IMG/VR virus record: IMGVR_UViG_3300025117_000080
Location: 1-54,710 of that record
Reading direction: 5' to 3' (one strand)
From: a virus
Length of the DNA stretch: 54,710 bases
The translations under genes were made by a program, and so were the position numbers. This document shows, piece after piece, positions 15,374 to 22,493 of this stretch; position 1 is the first letter of the stretch, and each line of letters begins with the position of its first letter. The notes below the pieces were generated by a model. That model did no database searches and was not told the DNA's origin. It worked only from the letters and a program-made list of their open reading frames with translations.

Positions 15374-15606
15374 GGTTTAAACACCTTCCCGCAATGCGGG
15401 CACTTCACCCGGTCCTCATCGTCCGTGCTGGCGGTCTCGAAGTGACAACCGGTCCTCTCCCTTTCCTGATACTCTTCGTCGGCAGCGAGGCAGATTGAAC
15501 GCTCTCCTTTGTCCTCGTCGTCGATGTTCTCAGCCAACCACTTGAGATAGGAAGAGGGTAGGGTGTCGATCTCTTGGTTTTTGAATTTTCCGAATGAGAC
15601 TTGCAT
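15370..15606 (-). CDS. DUF3820-like protein with C-terminal zinc ribbon
   Basis: 78 residues. FGKFKNQEIDTLPSSYLKWL is the hallmark of DUF3820, small proteins often next to phage nucleases. A CPHCGKVF end adds half a ribbon, with an upstream CH. ATGA overlap with the HNH gene supports a joint role, unknown in detail. Confidence 0.65.
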   Translation of the reverse strand: MQVSFGKFKNQEIDTLPSSYLKWLAENIDDEDKGERSICLAADEEYQERERTGCHFETASTDDEDRVKCPHCGKVFKP

Positions 15607-15617
15607 GGGTGCTCCTT

Positions 15618-15974
15618 TTATCCAACCATGAATTGCGGTGGCAGTTCATACTCCTGGCCCTGCTTAAGCCACATGTGGAGGCATGTTTTGCAGCGGTCAA
15701 CATACTGGCTTTCTTTCGGGTGGTACTGGATCACGGTTTCCTCGGGATCGAAGAACAGGCGCTTGATGAAATTCATCTCGTCCCAATTCGGACAACGGTT
15801 CTTCAGGGACACGCTCACATGGTCCCAACCTTCTTGATCGGAGATGATGACCATCAGTTCGTTTGTGGTGTAGGGGATCACGAAGGCACCGTTCATGCCG
15901 AAGGATTTGTCGGATCGCATCGGGCCGGTGGTGATGCGGAACTTTTCTATGTTGGGGGGGACCTGGGACTTCAT
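15618..15974 (-). CDS. Conserved phage protein (GWDHVSVS type)
   Basis: 118 residues. NGAFVIPYTTNELMVIISDQ, GWDHVSVS, NRCPNWDEMNFIKRLFF and CLHMWL are strongly conserved in a family of phage and host-encoded hypothetical proteins (DUF7694-like). No biochemical role known to me. It directly follows the Mom-like gene. Confidence 0.65.
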   Translation of the reverse strand: MKSQVPPNIEKFRITTGPMRSDKSFGMNGAFVIPYTTNELMVIISDQEGWDHVSVSLKNRCPNWDEMNFIKRLFFDPEETVIQYHPKESQYVDRCKTCLHMWLKQGQEYELPPQFMVG

Positions 15975-16008
15975 GATGTGGGGTGCTCCTTTCTGGTCAT
16001 TGCGTGGC

Positions 16009-16644
16009 CTAAGCCACTTTCAAAATAAACCTAAATTTTGATACACGCGGTACACGGCAAACAACAGCGTCTTGTGGCATATTTCCGCGCCTGCCATACT
16101 TTTTTCCTGATCTTTTGTCGTAGTAATCGCACCTGGGGCTCTTCCTTTCGTCGTCTGTCATCCCGTCTTGCTTCCAGTTCGCGGCCTTGTAAATTGTTCC
16201 CCGGTGGCCTACCGATGGGTCAGCGTAACTTAGGAGCAAACCAACATCTTTATGGTTCCGCTTTATGTATTTTACGCTCTGGCCGATAAGCCATGTTTCT
16301 GCGTTTCTCGGTATTTCATCGAGCAGGTAAACCCTTGCAAGCTCCCACACGTTACAACCATACCGCTTATTGGCTTCCTTTGGCGGCGCTGAGTAAATAA
16401 CGCATCCTATCGGGACTCCGTTCCGTTCGGCAACCAGGCACAGCAGAACGATTGCCGGGCGCTTAGAAAGGTAATGGGCTTTAACGAAGCTATCCACTTC
16501 CGCCACAGAGCACCTTCTAACAGAGCAGGACTTTCTCCATAATGAGTCGAAAAGTTCTGGTCTCGAAGATGGGCAACATCCCATAGAACACTCCGCGCTT
16601 TTGTTTCCGCGTTCTCTGCGATGCACACTTTCGAAATAACTCAT
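16009..16644 (-). CDS. Mom-like DNA adenine modification enzyme
   Basis: 211 residues from the ATG at 16644 (AAGGGTG ribosome site); Mu Mom is 231. The acyltransferase-like fold is seen in HYLSKRPAIVLLCLVAERNG, then WELARVYLLDEIPRNAETWLI, then YADPSVGHRGTIYKAANW, the order of conserved blocks in the Mom family. Mu Mom turns adenine in DNA into N6-carbamoylmethyl-adenine and protects against many restriction enzymes. The N-terminus has an extra Cys-rich stretch (CSMGCC). Whether this enzyme makes the same base is unknown. Confidence 0.75.
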   Translation of the reverse strand: MSYFESVHRRERGNKSAECSMGCCPSSRPELFDSLWRKSCSVRRCSVAEVDSFVKAHYLSKRPAIVLLCLVAERNGVPIGCVIYSAPPKEANKRYGCNVWELARVYLLDEIPRNAETWLIGQSVKYIKRNHKDVGLLLSYADPSVGHRGTIYKAANWKQDGMTDDERKSPRCDYYDKRSGKKYGRRGNMPQDAVVCRVPRVSKFRFILKVA

Positions 16645-16654
16645 CAAATCACCC

Positions 16655-16858
16655 TTACTTTGTGTCTGTGTTTTGTCTGCTTTCGCAAAAACCACATCTC
16701 ATCGTTATCGGGATTCTGCGACGGAGCCCGCCCAAATATACAATATGCCCGCAATTCAACTGCAACTCATAGCCATAACCTGCGGAGCCGTCTACCCTCC
16801 ACCAGGAGACTACCCGCTTGCGGTTTTTGGCCTTTATTTCAAGCTTAATATTTTTCAA
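16655..16858 (-). CDS. Small Cys/His protein upstream of the Mom-like gene (possible Com-like regulator)
   Basis: 67 residues starting at TTG, 10 bases upstream of the Mom-like gene. LNCGH and RCGFC give a possible one-zinc knuckle flanked by basic stretches. In Mu the 62-residue zinc-finger protein Com lies just before mom and activates its translation. Position and size agree; sequence similarity is limited, so this is an inference. Confidence 0.45.
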   Translation of the reverse strand: MKNIKLEIKAKNRKRVVSWWRVDGSAGYGYELQLNCGHIVYLGGLRRRIPITMRCGFCESRQNTDTK

Positions 16859-16893
16859 GGCTCGTAATCCCTATCATCTCCAACCCCAGGAAG

Positions 16894-16919
16894 GCGCGGG
16901 GCCGAACAGCACCCCGCGC
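16894..16919. other. Stable GC-rich intergenic hairpin
   Basis: GCGCGGGG (16894-16901) pairs with CCCCGCGC (16912-16919) around a 10-base loop. No T tract follows on either strand, so it is more likely an RNA stability or processing signal than a terminator. A comparable hairpin followed by the same GATGATAGG motif lies at 8540-8590. Confidence 0.5.
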
Positions 16920-16931
16920 TTGGGGTGGGGT

Positions 16932-17138
16932 TTAAGCGGCCTGGGAATTGGCCGCGGGGTTGGTTTTCAGCGCCCTGATCTGCTCGGCAAGTTCGATAAA
17001 ATGATCGGCGCCGTAGGCTATCGAATGGCCGCAAGACATGCGGTGGTTGTTTTCCGCTTCGTACCCCGCACGGATGGTTAGCAGGGCTTCGAGTTCGATG
17101 CGCTCATCGAGGTCGCTGTCTTGTTTTGCGGTGGTCAT
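16932..17138 (-). CDS. Small protein with CGH motif
   Basis: 68 residues, perfect AGGAGG ribosome site. An acidic helical N-terminus and an MSCGHSIAYG turn. A single CxH pair is not enough for a zinc site. Overlaps the upstream membrane-protein gene by ATGA. Confidence 0.5.
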   Translation of the reverse strand: MTTAKQDSDLDERIELEALLTIRAGYEAENNHRMSCGHSIAYGADHFIELAEQIRALKTNPAANSQAA

Positions 17139-17275
17139 TGATGATCCTCCTTGCTCTCCATATACCTATTGACTACTTCGTCACGATACATATCGCCCAA
17201 TTTGGCGGCCGATAGGATCGCGCACAGGCCGAAGCCGAGGATGAATCCTATGGTTATGCAGCCTAAGTAAATCAT
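17135..17275 (-). CDS. Tiny single-pass membrane protein
   Basis: 46 residues. One clear transmembrane helix, about residues 2-24 (CITIGFILGFGLCAIL), then a charged cytoplasmic tail. ATGA overlaps with the exonuclease stop upstream and the next start downstream make it one link of a coupled chain. Function unknown. Confidence 0.55.
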   Translation of the reverse strand: MIYLGCITIGFILGFGLCAILSAAKLGDMYRDEVVNRYMESKEDHQ

Positions 17276-17904
17276 GTTACCCCCCCGATTCTCTTGACAA
17301 GGCTTAGTAGTTCTTCAATAAAAATATCAGCCTCGCCCTCAAGTTCGCGTATCTCTTTTTCGTCCCTACTTACGCGGGTCACAAGCATATTGTCGCCCTT
17401 CAAGCGCCCCTCCAAAAGATCACAATAGACTATAAAGTCGCACCATGCCCGCCCGCTTCGGTTTAATCCCCAAAGAATTTGACGACGGTAATCGGTAGGG
17501 ATCGATTGGCCATCGCAATAGGCAACAAAGGTTGAAGGAATTACGCACTTTATTTCAATCATGCCGTCTTCACCAATCAATCCATCGGGGCTACAGTGCT
17601 TGTGCGGCGCATCGCTGATCAATGCTACTTGCCGGACTTCGCAAAGGTTTTGTAGGCAATAGTGGGTTCTGGCTTTATCCTCAAGTTCAACGCCGTCTTC
17701 CATGTACTTGTTGGTGTATCCGTTCTTTTTGACACCGGAAAGGATTTCTCCGGCCATGTCATAAAGGAGTTGTTTGCGACCCTTGGATTCACCATTACGG
17801 CCCTTGGCGGCTACGGCCGAAATGCTGGAGCCGCCAATCGAGCCGATGCGAAGCAAATCCCATTCAGGCGTCCCTTGCTGTATGCTTTCGATGATTTCAA
17901 TCAT
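17272..17904 (-). CDS. YqaJ/lambda-type exonuclease
   Basis: 210 residues from the ATG at 17904, preceded by GGAGG and overlapping the ERF stop (ATGA). QQGTPEWDLLRIGSIGGSS is the N-terminal YqaJ signature, followed by YMEDGVELEDKAR with the catalytic Glu, then PDGLIGEDGMIEIKC with Asp and the ExK pair. These enzymes chew 5' ends to give 3' tails for the annealing protein encoded just before. Confidence 0.85.
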   Translation of the reverse strand: MIEIIESIQQGTPEWDLLRIGSIGGSSISAVAAKGRNGESKGRKQLLYDMAGEILSGVKKNGYTNKYMEDGVELEDKARTHYCLQNLCEVRQVALISDAPHKHCSPDGLIGEDGMIEIKCVIPSTFVAYCDGQSIPTDYRRQILWGLNRSGRAWCDFIVYCDLLEGRLKGDNMLVTRVSRDEKEIRELEGEADIFIEELLSLVKRIGGVT

Positions 17905-18665
17905 TTTTTTGCCGCCTCCTTTTTGGCTTTGGCTGCGTTCAAGGCGCCGATGGCTGTCTGATATTTTGTCGATGGTATTTCGTCTACGGCTTCTGCCCCT
18001 ATCCATTTGAGCCATTGGGGAAGAAACTGCGCAAGCTTGTCTCCGTAAACATCGGCCAGCAGATCATCGATTTCCGTTGCCTGATCGGTAGTGATGGTCC
18101 CCGGTTCTTGCCTTGGTGGCGCACCATCGTTGTCCTGATCGTAGGTGGCAAGCCCGGTAAGAGCGAGAAGGGTGTACCTGCACAGGTACGACACCGAAGA
18201 CCCGATAGCTTGAATGGAGTTTTTCCCGCCTGAATCATCTGGAGAGGCGGAAAGGCCTGTGCTCTCTGAGTGGCCGAGTTCGTGCGTGATGGTGCACGTA
18301 ACGGTGATCAGCTTGTCCTTTTGTTCGGTTCGCCATGAGGCATGAAGGCCATGGGCGCTTAGGGCCGAGTTGATTTTCTCGGTAACGTTCGCAAGGGTAG
18401 CGTGATTGTAAGCCGTAGTTCCCTTGCTGGTCTGAAAGCTTACGTGTTTGTCCTTATTGATCTTTGGCGGGTTCTTTTTGAAAGCCGCCATAGCTGCGGT
18501 GTAAGCCTTTTTCGCTTCGTAGGCTTCATTCTCGCGGCGCATATCGAGGTATTTTTGTAGTTGATCCAGTGGGGCCCCTTGCGTGATAGCCAGTTCAAGG
18601 ATGCGCTCATGGATCGGCGCGGTTGCCGGTATGTTGCAATGCGATACTTGCACTTCGTTTTCCAT
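17901..18665 (-). CDS. ERF-family single-strand annealing protein
   Basis: 254 residues. YTAAMAAFKKNPPKINKDK, then YNHATLANVTEKINSALSAHG and SVSYLCRYTLLALTGL are the ERF signature. The C-terminal third is variable and Lys/Ala-rich. P22 Erf itself promotes circularisation of the infecting genome; here it pairs with the next gene, the exonuclease, as a Red-like module. Confidence 0.88.
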   Translation of the reverse strand: MENEVQVSHCNIPATAPIHERILELAITQGAPLDQLQKYLDMRRENEAYEAKKAYTAAMAAFKKNPPKINKDKHVSFQTSKGTTAYNHATLANVTEKINSALSAHGLHASWRTEQKDKLITVTCTITHELGHSESTGLSASPDDSGGKNSIQAIGSSVSYLCRYTLLALTGLATYDQDNDGAPPRQEPGTITTDQATEIDDLLADVYGDKLAQFLPQWLKWIGAEAVDEIPSTKYQTAIGALNAAKAKKEAAKK

Positions 18666-18928
18666 TATTCCACCTCCTCCATTAAAACTTGTTCTGAAAA
18701 ATCCTTATCCTGAGAGTGAGCCCAGGCTTTCAGCTCTTCCCAGGAGTCGAACTCCTTAGAGATCAATCCCTGTGTGTGAATGTAAATCTTCCAGATTGTT
18801 TTGTGTTCTGGCTCTGAACCACTGAAAACATAATAGTTGAACATCGGATGAATGAAGACCGAAACGCCTCCGAACATATCGCTGATGCACTCTTGCATTG
18901 CTTGGATATCATGATTGGTTACTTGCAT
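18665..18928 (-). CDS. Small hypothetical protein
   Basis: 87 residues, overlapping the ERF start. Mixed alpha/beta with an aromatic-rich centre (HPMFNYYVF) and an acidic tail. No family recognised. GGGGGTG ribosome site. Confidence 0.5.
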   Translation of the reverse strand: MQVTNHDIQAMQECISDMFGGVSVFIHPMFNYYVFSGSEPEHKTIWKIYIHTQGLISKEFDSWEELKAWAHSQDKDFSEQVLMEEVE

Positions 18929-18981
18929 TTTTCACACCCCCCTGGTACTGTTTTGTTGTTCGTTTTTCTTGGGGGCTTCGA

Positions 18982-19182
18982 TCATTCGCGGTGGTCGGAG
19001 CCCCGTTTCATTGCCTGGATCAATTCGAAGTTGTCGATCATCTGAACCCTACGCTCCATCCTTTCGGCCTTGCGGTTCAGCCAGCGGTCACAGGGGATAA
19101 CGATAGCCGCAAGGATGCCGATGCCGATCACAAGCCTGAACGGTGTCAGGCTGCCGTCTGTGATGCAGGTTAAGAAGTCCAT
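18982..19182 (-). CDS. Small membrane protein
   Basis: 66 residues from the ATG at 19182, AAGGAGG ribosome site. One transmembrane helix, about 14-32 (LVIGIGILAAIVI), then a very basic amphipathic helix (RWLNRKAERMERRVQ). Topology is likely N-out/C-in by the positive-inside rule. Function unknown. Confidence 0.5.
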   Translation of the reverse strand: MDFLTCITDGSLTPFRLVIGIGILAAIVIPCDRWLNRKAERMERRVQMIDNFELIQAMKRGSDHRE

Positions 19183-19538
19183 TACGCCACCCTCCTTATC
19201 CCCGCTCGGATGCGCCGGCATTCGTGCGTTTCTTTCAATTCGTCCTGGGCGTTTTCGACCAGCAGGCGCATATCCGTATTGACCTCAAGGGCTTTGCCGA
19301 ACAGCTTTGACAGTTCAAAACCAAGATCGGATGCGATGGTTTCCAACTCCCGGTCGTAAAGGTCGGGATCGTCGGTGCCCTGCCGCAACTGCTTGGCGAT
19401 GGCGTCAATTTCTCCGATGAGGCATGTCACCGCCCCGAGCTTTCTGTCAATTTGTTCCAGGGGGCTGCCTGTTGCTATCGCCGCACAAGGGCCCCCAAGG
19501 AACTCGGGTCGGTCTTTGTCTATGAATTTTTCGCACAT
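19182..19538 (-). CDS. Hypothetical helical protein
   Basis: 118 residues, GGAGGG ribosome site, overlapping the next start by one base. Mostly helical and acidic with three Cys. No family recognised. Confidence 0.5.
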   Translation of the reverse strand: MCEKFIDKDRPEFLGGPCAAIATGSPLEQIDRKLGAVTCLIGEIDAIAKQLRQGTDDPDLYDRELETIASDLGFELSKLFGKALEVNTDMRLLVENAQDELKETHECRRIRAGIRRVA

Positions 19539-19546
19539 AATCCCTC

Positions 19547-19729
19547 CTATCCTACCCGGTAAGTTTTCCCCCCGCGCTTGAACTCCAGCGGGGCGCGCTT
19601 GGCCTTCTTCTTTTGCCCCTGGTCCTCGTTGATCAGGGTGTTGATCTCTTCCTGAATCAAACGCATCCCCTTGATGTGGGCTTCGATCTTTGCGTTTAGG
19701 GTTTTGAGTTTTTGAGTATTTTCTGACAT
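19547..19729 (-). CDS. Small coiled-coil protein
   Basis: 60 residues from the ATG at 19729; a TTG four codons upstream is in frame. Heptad-like helix (LKTLNAKIEAHIKGMRLIQEEI) then a basic end KRAPLEFKRGGKTYRV. No family recognised. Confidence 0.5.
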   Translation of the reverse strand: MSENTQKLKTLNAKIEAHIKGMRLIQEEINTLINEDQGQKKKAKRAPLEFKRGGKTYRVG

Positions 19730-19768
19730 TTGCGCAACCAATTATTTAATAATTCATTTTAACAATTT

Positions 19769-19984
19769 TTAAGAGGACAGATCATCCAGGTTTTGAGAAA
19801 GCTTTCTCCAGGCCAGGGGGTTCTTGAAAAATTCACGACTGATTTTCTCCCTGATGGCCTCGTCAACGAACTCAGACTTATTGGTGATTTCCATGATGGA
19901 CATAAATTTTTCCAAAACCTCAATCGTTGTTGATCGGATGTTGACGCTCATTCCCTCTTTGCCGATTTCTCCTTTCTTTGCCAT
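19769..19984 (-). CDS. Ribbon-helix-helix regulator
   Basis: 71 residues. MSVNIRSTTIEVLEKFMSI then NKSEFVDEAIREKI is the beta-alpha-alpha RHH pattern with the NKSEFV turn typical of CopG/Arc proteins. GGAGGGG ribosome site inside the end of the Cro-like gene. Probably an early transcription regulator. Confidence 0.6.
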   Translation of the reverse strand: MAKKGEIGKEGMSVNIRSTTIEVLEKFMSIMEITNKSEFVDEAIREKISREFFKNPLAWRKLSQNLDDLSS

Positions 19985-19985
19985 G

Positions 19986-20198
19986 TTACCCCTCCGTGAG
20001 TTCGTGCAACCGGAAGAACCGCTGCTTGATGGAAATGGGCTTGGCTCTGAGGAGTTGATCGACTTCCCAATCCAGAATCTTCGCCAGCTTTACCGCGTTC
20101 TCGGCGGTCATCCTTTTAACGTCCGCTTTCCCGTTGAGGGCGCGGTTCAGAATGTCCCGACTGATTTGATATTTCGTTGCAATTTCGGACTGTTTCAC
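19986..20198 (-). CDS. Cro/C1-type helix-turn-helix regulator
   Basis: 70 residues from GTG at 20198. The GGGGGTG ribosome site lies between it and an in-frame ATG at 20216, which would sit almost at the predicted transcript start. SEIATKYQISRDILNRALNG is a helix-turn-helix. It is the first gene of the leftward early operon, opposite a repressor gene, the position of cro. Confidence 0.65.
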   Translation of the reverse strand: MKQSEIATKYQISRDILNRALNGKADVKRMTAENAVKLAKILDWEVDQLLRAKPISIKQRFFRLHELTEG

Positions 20199-20222
20199 AA
20201 AATCACCCCCTTTCATTGGTTA

Positions 20223-20253
20223 CGAATATATTCGGCGTTTGCGTTTATGTCAA
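20223..20253 (-). promoter_or_regulatory. Leftward early promoter with palindromic operator
   Basis: Read leftward: TTGACA (20253-20248), 17-base spacer, TATATT (20230-20225). A perfect palindrome, CGAATATATTCG (20223-20234), covers the -10. This is the expected site for repressor and Cro-like protein. It drives 20198 toward 6165. Confidence 0.75.
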
Positions 20254-20285
20254 TACTAATTTGCGGGGAGGGCTAAAAAATGAGT

Positions 20286-20314
20286 TTGTCAATGCAAAAT
20301 ATGTTTGTTAATGA
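20286..20314 (+). promoter_or_regulatory. Possible rightward repressor promoter
   Basis: TTGTCA (20286-20291), 17 bases, TAATGA (20309-20314). The predicted transcript would begin at the ATG at 20322, so the message might be leaderless as lambda cI is from PRM. An AAGGAAAC ribosome site is also present, which would need a start further upstream. Confidence 0.4.
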
Positions 20315-20321
20315 AGGAAAC

Positions 20322-20771
20322 ATGCCGAAAGAATTAGACTATTCAAAGATCATCTATGACAGGTTCTCAGACCTGCGCCGCCGCAGAGATCCACGGTCTC
20401 AGAAAGACCTTGCAGACGTGCTCGAAATCCACGACACTCAGCTATCACGAATGCTGAGAGGGGAAGGAGGCTGGACAGTTGAGCGATATGTGGCCGCACT
20501 TAATTATCTGGATATTGATCCGCACACCGTATTTTGCCCCCGTAGCAAAACTACATCGCATGGAGGCGATGAAACCACGGCTCTCATACTATCCATACTG
20601 AATAATCTTGGTGCCCCTGAGACAGTCCTTTCCTTGCTCCGCATGATTAAAGAGGTGCATGAGCAGCGCGGCGACATCGACATTATCCTTGATGCCGTCC
20701 GCGCAGTTCACAAGGCGGCAGTTCCCGAAAAAAAATTGTCGGCGGTTCCCACCAAAAAGTCATCCCGATAG
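20322..20771 (+). CDS. CI-like repressor with N-terminal helix-turn-helix
   Basis: 149 residues from ATG at 20322. The HTH is SQKDLADVLEIHDTQLSRML (about 27-46). The C-terminal part is helical and lacks a LexA-type Ser/Lys protease domain, so RecA-dependent self-cleavage is not expected. Divergent from the Cro-like gene and upstream of the integrase, this is the likely lysogeny regulator. Confidence 0.65.
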   Translation: MPKELDYSKIIYDRFSDLRRRRDPRSQKDLADVLEIHDTQLSRMLRGEGGWTVERYVAALNYLDIDPHTVFCPRSKTTSHGGDETTALILSILNNLGAPETVLSLLRMIKEVHEQRGDIDIILDAVRAVHKAAVPEKKLSAVPTKKSSR

Positions 20772-20794
20772 GATACCGTGAGTTGGTAGTTGCT

Positions 20795-21052
20795 ATGAAC
20801 GGGGAAATCCTCTCCATGACCCAATGTGGAGTTTTCAGGGGAACCGTCGAACCAAATCGAAACGTGATCGGGATGAACTTTGGGACACTGATACATTATG
20901 GGCATGATAAGTGGCGGATTTGGTCCGAACGGATAGAGCGAGGCGAGACAGCCCATGGGCATATCTACTGCAAGCGGTTCGATAGGTGGCTTCCGGTGAT
21001 CGTGGGACCGCACAAGAAGGGGGCTTTGGTGCGGGTTTATGATAGGGGTTGA
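20795..21052 (+). CDS. Hypothetical protein before the integrase
   Basis: 85 residues from ATG at 20795 with no clear ribosome site. Basic, with many His, Trp and Gly (HYGHDKWRIWSE; GHIYCKRFDRWLPVIV), predicted beta-rich. Its stop is four bases from the integrase ATG, so it is co-transcribed. An excisionase role is possible from position only. Confidence 0.45.
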   Translation: MNGEILSMTQCGVFRGTVEPNRNVIGMNFGTLIHYGHDKWRIWSERIERGETAHGHIYCKRFDRWLPVIVGPHKKGALVRVYDRG

Positions 21053-21055
21053 GTG

Positions 21056-22081
21056 ATGGGGGTCCACCAGACACCCGATGGCCGATGGTATATTTGGTAT
21101 CGGGATCGGGAAACAGGGAAGGGCAAGAAAGAGTATTTCGGCCATGGCCTGCAAGCCGAAGCTTCAGCCCGTAATCGGTTTAGTGACCTTGGAATCAGAG
21201 GTTACAGCAAGGGAGAACGACCATCAGTTCCTACCTTTATAGAGGTCGTCAAGGCATACCTTTCGGATAAGGCCGAGTCGCTGTCGAGTTCCACTGTCGC
21301 CGGGATGGTTCCAAAGATCAACGCGATATACATTCCAGAGTTTGGTCGTCTGGCCGCAACCAGCCTTGATGAAAACCGACTTAGGCAATTCATCGACAAA
21401 CGAGTTAAGACGGTCAAGCGAACCACAGTCCATAGGGAGTTATCCGATATTCGGGCGATCCTGAATTGGGCGGTCAAGAAAAAGATCCTCATCCACAACC
21501 CCATGGTTGGGTTGACCTTCCCACGGAGAGATGACGAGCGCATACGACCCCCCTCAGCCGGTGAAATCAGGGCTATCATGGAGCATGCCCAGGAGCACTT
21601 GAGGCGATCCATTATAATAGGGTGGTATTGTGGGTTGAGAATGGGCGAGGAGTTGTTTTCCCGTAAATGGTCTGATGTCGATTGGGAGGCGAGGACTATC
21701 TATATTATATCAGCCGAGAAGGGCGGTCTGGACACAAGGCGGGTTCCTTTAGCCAATGAGCTATGTTCCGTTATGCTCCGCTGGTATGCCAACGATGGGG
21801 AAAATGACCGCTTGCCAATCATCCATTGGCGTGGTAAACGCATCGCAAAAATCAAGACCGCTTGGCGCAAGGCGCTGACCAAAGCGGGGATAACGAGACG
21901 GATTCGCCCTTATGATCTACGTCATTCGTTCTGTAGCGACTTACTTGACAGTGGGGTTGATCCTCAGACGGTCGGAAACATCGCGGGCCACAAGGACAAG
22001 AGCACGACGCTCTATGTTTACCACCACACCACAAGCGAAGGACAACGTAAGGCGGTCGAGCATCGTCGGTCTATTTTGTAG
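21056..22081 (+). CDS. int: Tyrosine-family integrase
   Basis: 341 residues. The N-terminal arm-binding part has WYIWYRDRETG; the core domain follows. Catalytic residues by eye: Arg195 (GLRMGE), Lys near 222, Arg289 in YDLRHSF (the usual His replaced by Tyr), His312 (GHKDKS) and nucleophile Tyr322 (VYHH). It catalyses insertion at a host attB. The attP, carrying half a tRNA-Pro, begins 44 bases after its stop. Confidence 0.9.
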   Translation: MGVHQTPDGRWYIWYRDRETGKGKKEYFGHGLQAEASARNRFSDLGIRGYSKGERPSVPTFIEVVKAYLSDKAESLSSSTVAGMVPKINAIYIPEFGRLAATSLDENRLRQFIDKRVKTVKRTTVHRELSDIRAILNWAVKKKILIHNPMVGLTFPRRDDERIRPPSAGEIRAIMEHAQEHLRRSIIIGWYCGLRMGEELFSRKWSDVDWEARTIYIISAEKGGLDTRRVPLANELCSVMLRWYANDGENDRLPIIHWRGKRIAKIKTAWRKALTKAGITRRIRPYDLRHSFCSDLLDSGVDPQTVGNIAGHKDKSTTLYVYHHTTSEGQRKAVEHRRSIL

Positions 22082-22124
22082 GGTGCAAAACGCCCCCCAA
22101 AACTAAGGGGCTGAAAAACTCAAT

Positions 22125-22163
22125 CGGGACATGGCTCAGTCTGGTAGAGCACAGCGTTCGGGA
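22125..22163 (+). other. attP core: 5' half of a tRNA-Pro(CGG) gene
   Basis: These 39 bases read as a tRNA from position 1 to the anticodon loop: 7-base acceptor strand, TG, D arm GCTC/GAGC, anticodon stem strand CAGCG and loop TTCGGGA with anticodon CGG. The 3' anticodon strand and everything after are absent. The block lies right after the integrase gene, so it is the likely identity segment with the host tRNA gene. Confidence 0.75.
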
Positions 22164-22251
22164 GGTTAGGTTTTACCTCTAAAAATCCTCAGTAAAAACA
22201 GCGCGATATAGTAAGTTAGAAAAATTGGGTTTGGGGTGATGAACCCCAGAA

Positions 22252-22281
22252 GGGCGGTTGCCAAAAAGCACCGCCCTTTTT
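22252..22281 (+). terminator. Intrinsic terminator after int/attP
   Basis: GGGCGGT (22252-22258) pairs with ACCGCCC (22270-22276), followed by five T. It ends rightward transcription from the integrase region before the convergent leftward genes. Confidence 0.75.
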
Positions 22282-22305
22282 GCGTAGGCCACTGGTAGGC
22301 CCCTT

Positions 22306-22479
22306 TCATTCCTCGCACTCAACCGGCATCTCAACCTGATGCCCACAAGACTTCTTGCCGCACCTTAAAACGATCCTCTTGGGACGGTCTATAATCAGGA
22401 TTTGATGCAGCCAGAAGCCGCACTTTTCGCACTCTAATTGCATTGGGTGGTGCTCGTATAGGACTTCGATTTTAGCCAT
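22306..22479 (-). CDS. Small zinc-finger protein, Com-like layout
   Basis: 57 residues. LECEKCGFWLHQIL, a basic strand RPKRIVLRC and GKKSCGHQVEM give C-x2-C and C-x4-C pairs about 20 residues apart, similar in plan to Mu Com and other phage treble-clef proteins. It is the last gene of the lysis-side leftward operon, far from the Mom-like gene. No direct evidence of function. Confidence 0.55.
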   Translation of the reverse strand: MAKIEVLYEHHPMQLECEKCGFWLHQILIIDRPKRIVLRCGKKSCGHQVEMPVECEE

Positions 22480-22493
22480 CGCAGAATCCCGTC

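Noticed and set aside
22125-22220. Complete tRNA gene, possibly with an intron
   Set aside because: After the anticodon loop there is no matching stem strand, T arm or acceptor 3' end within 100 bases.
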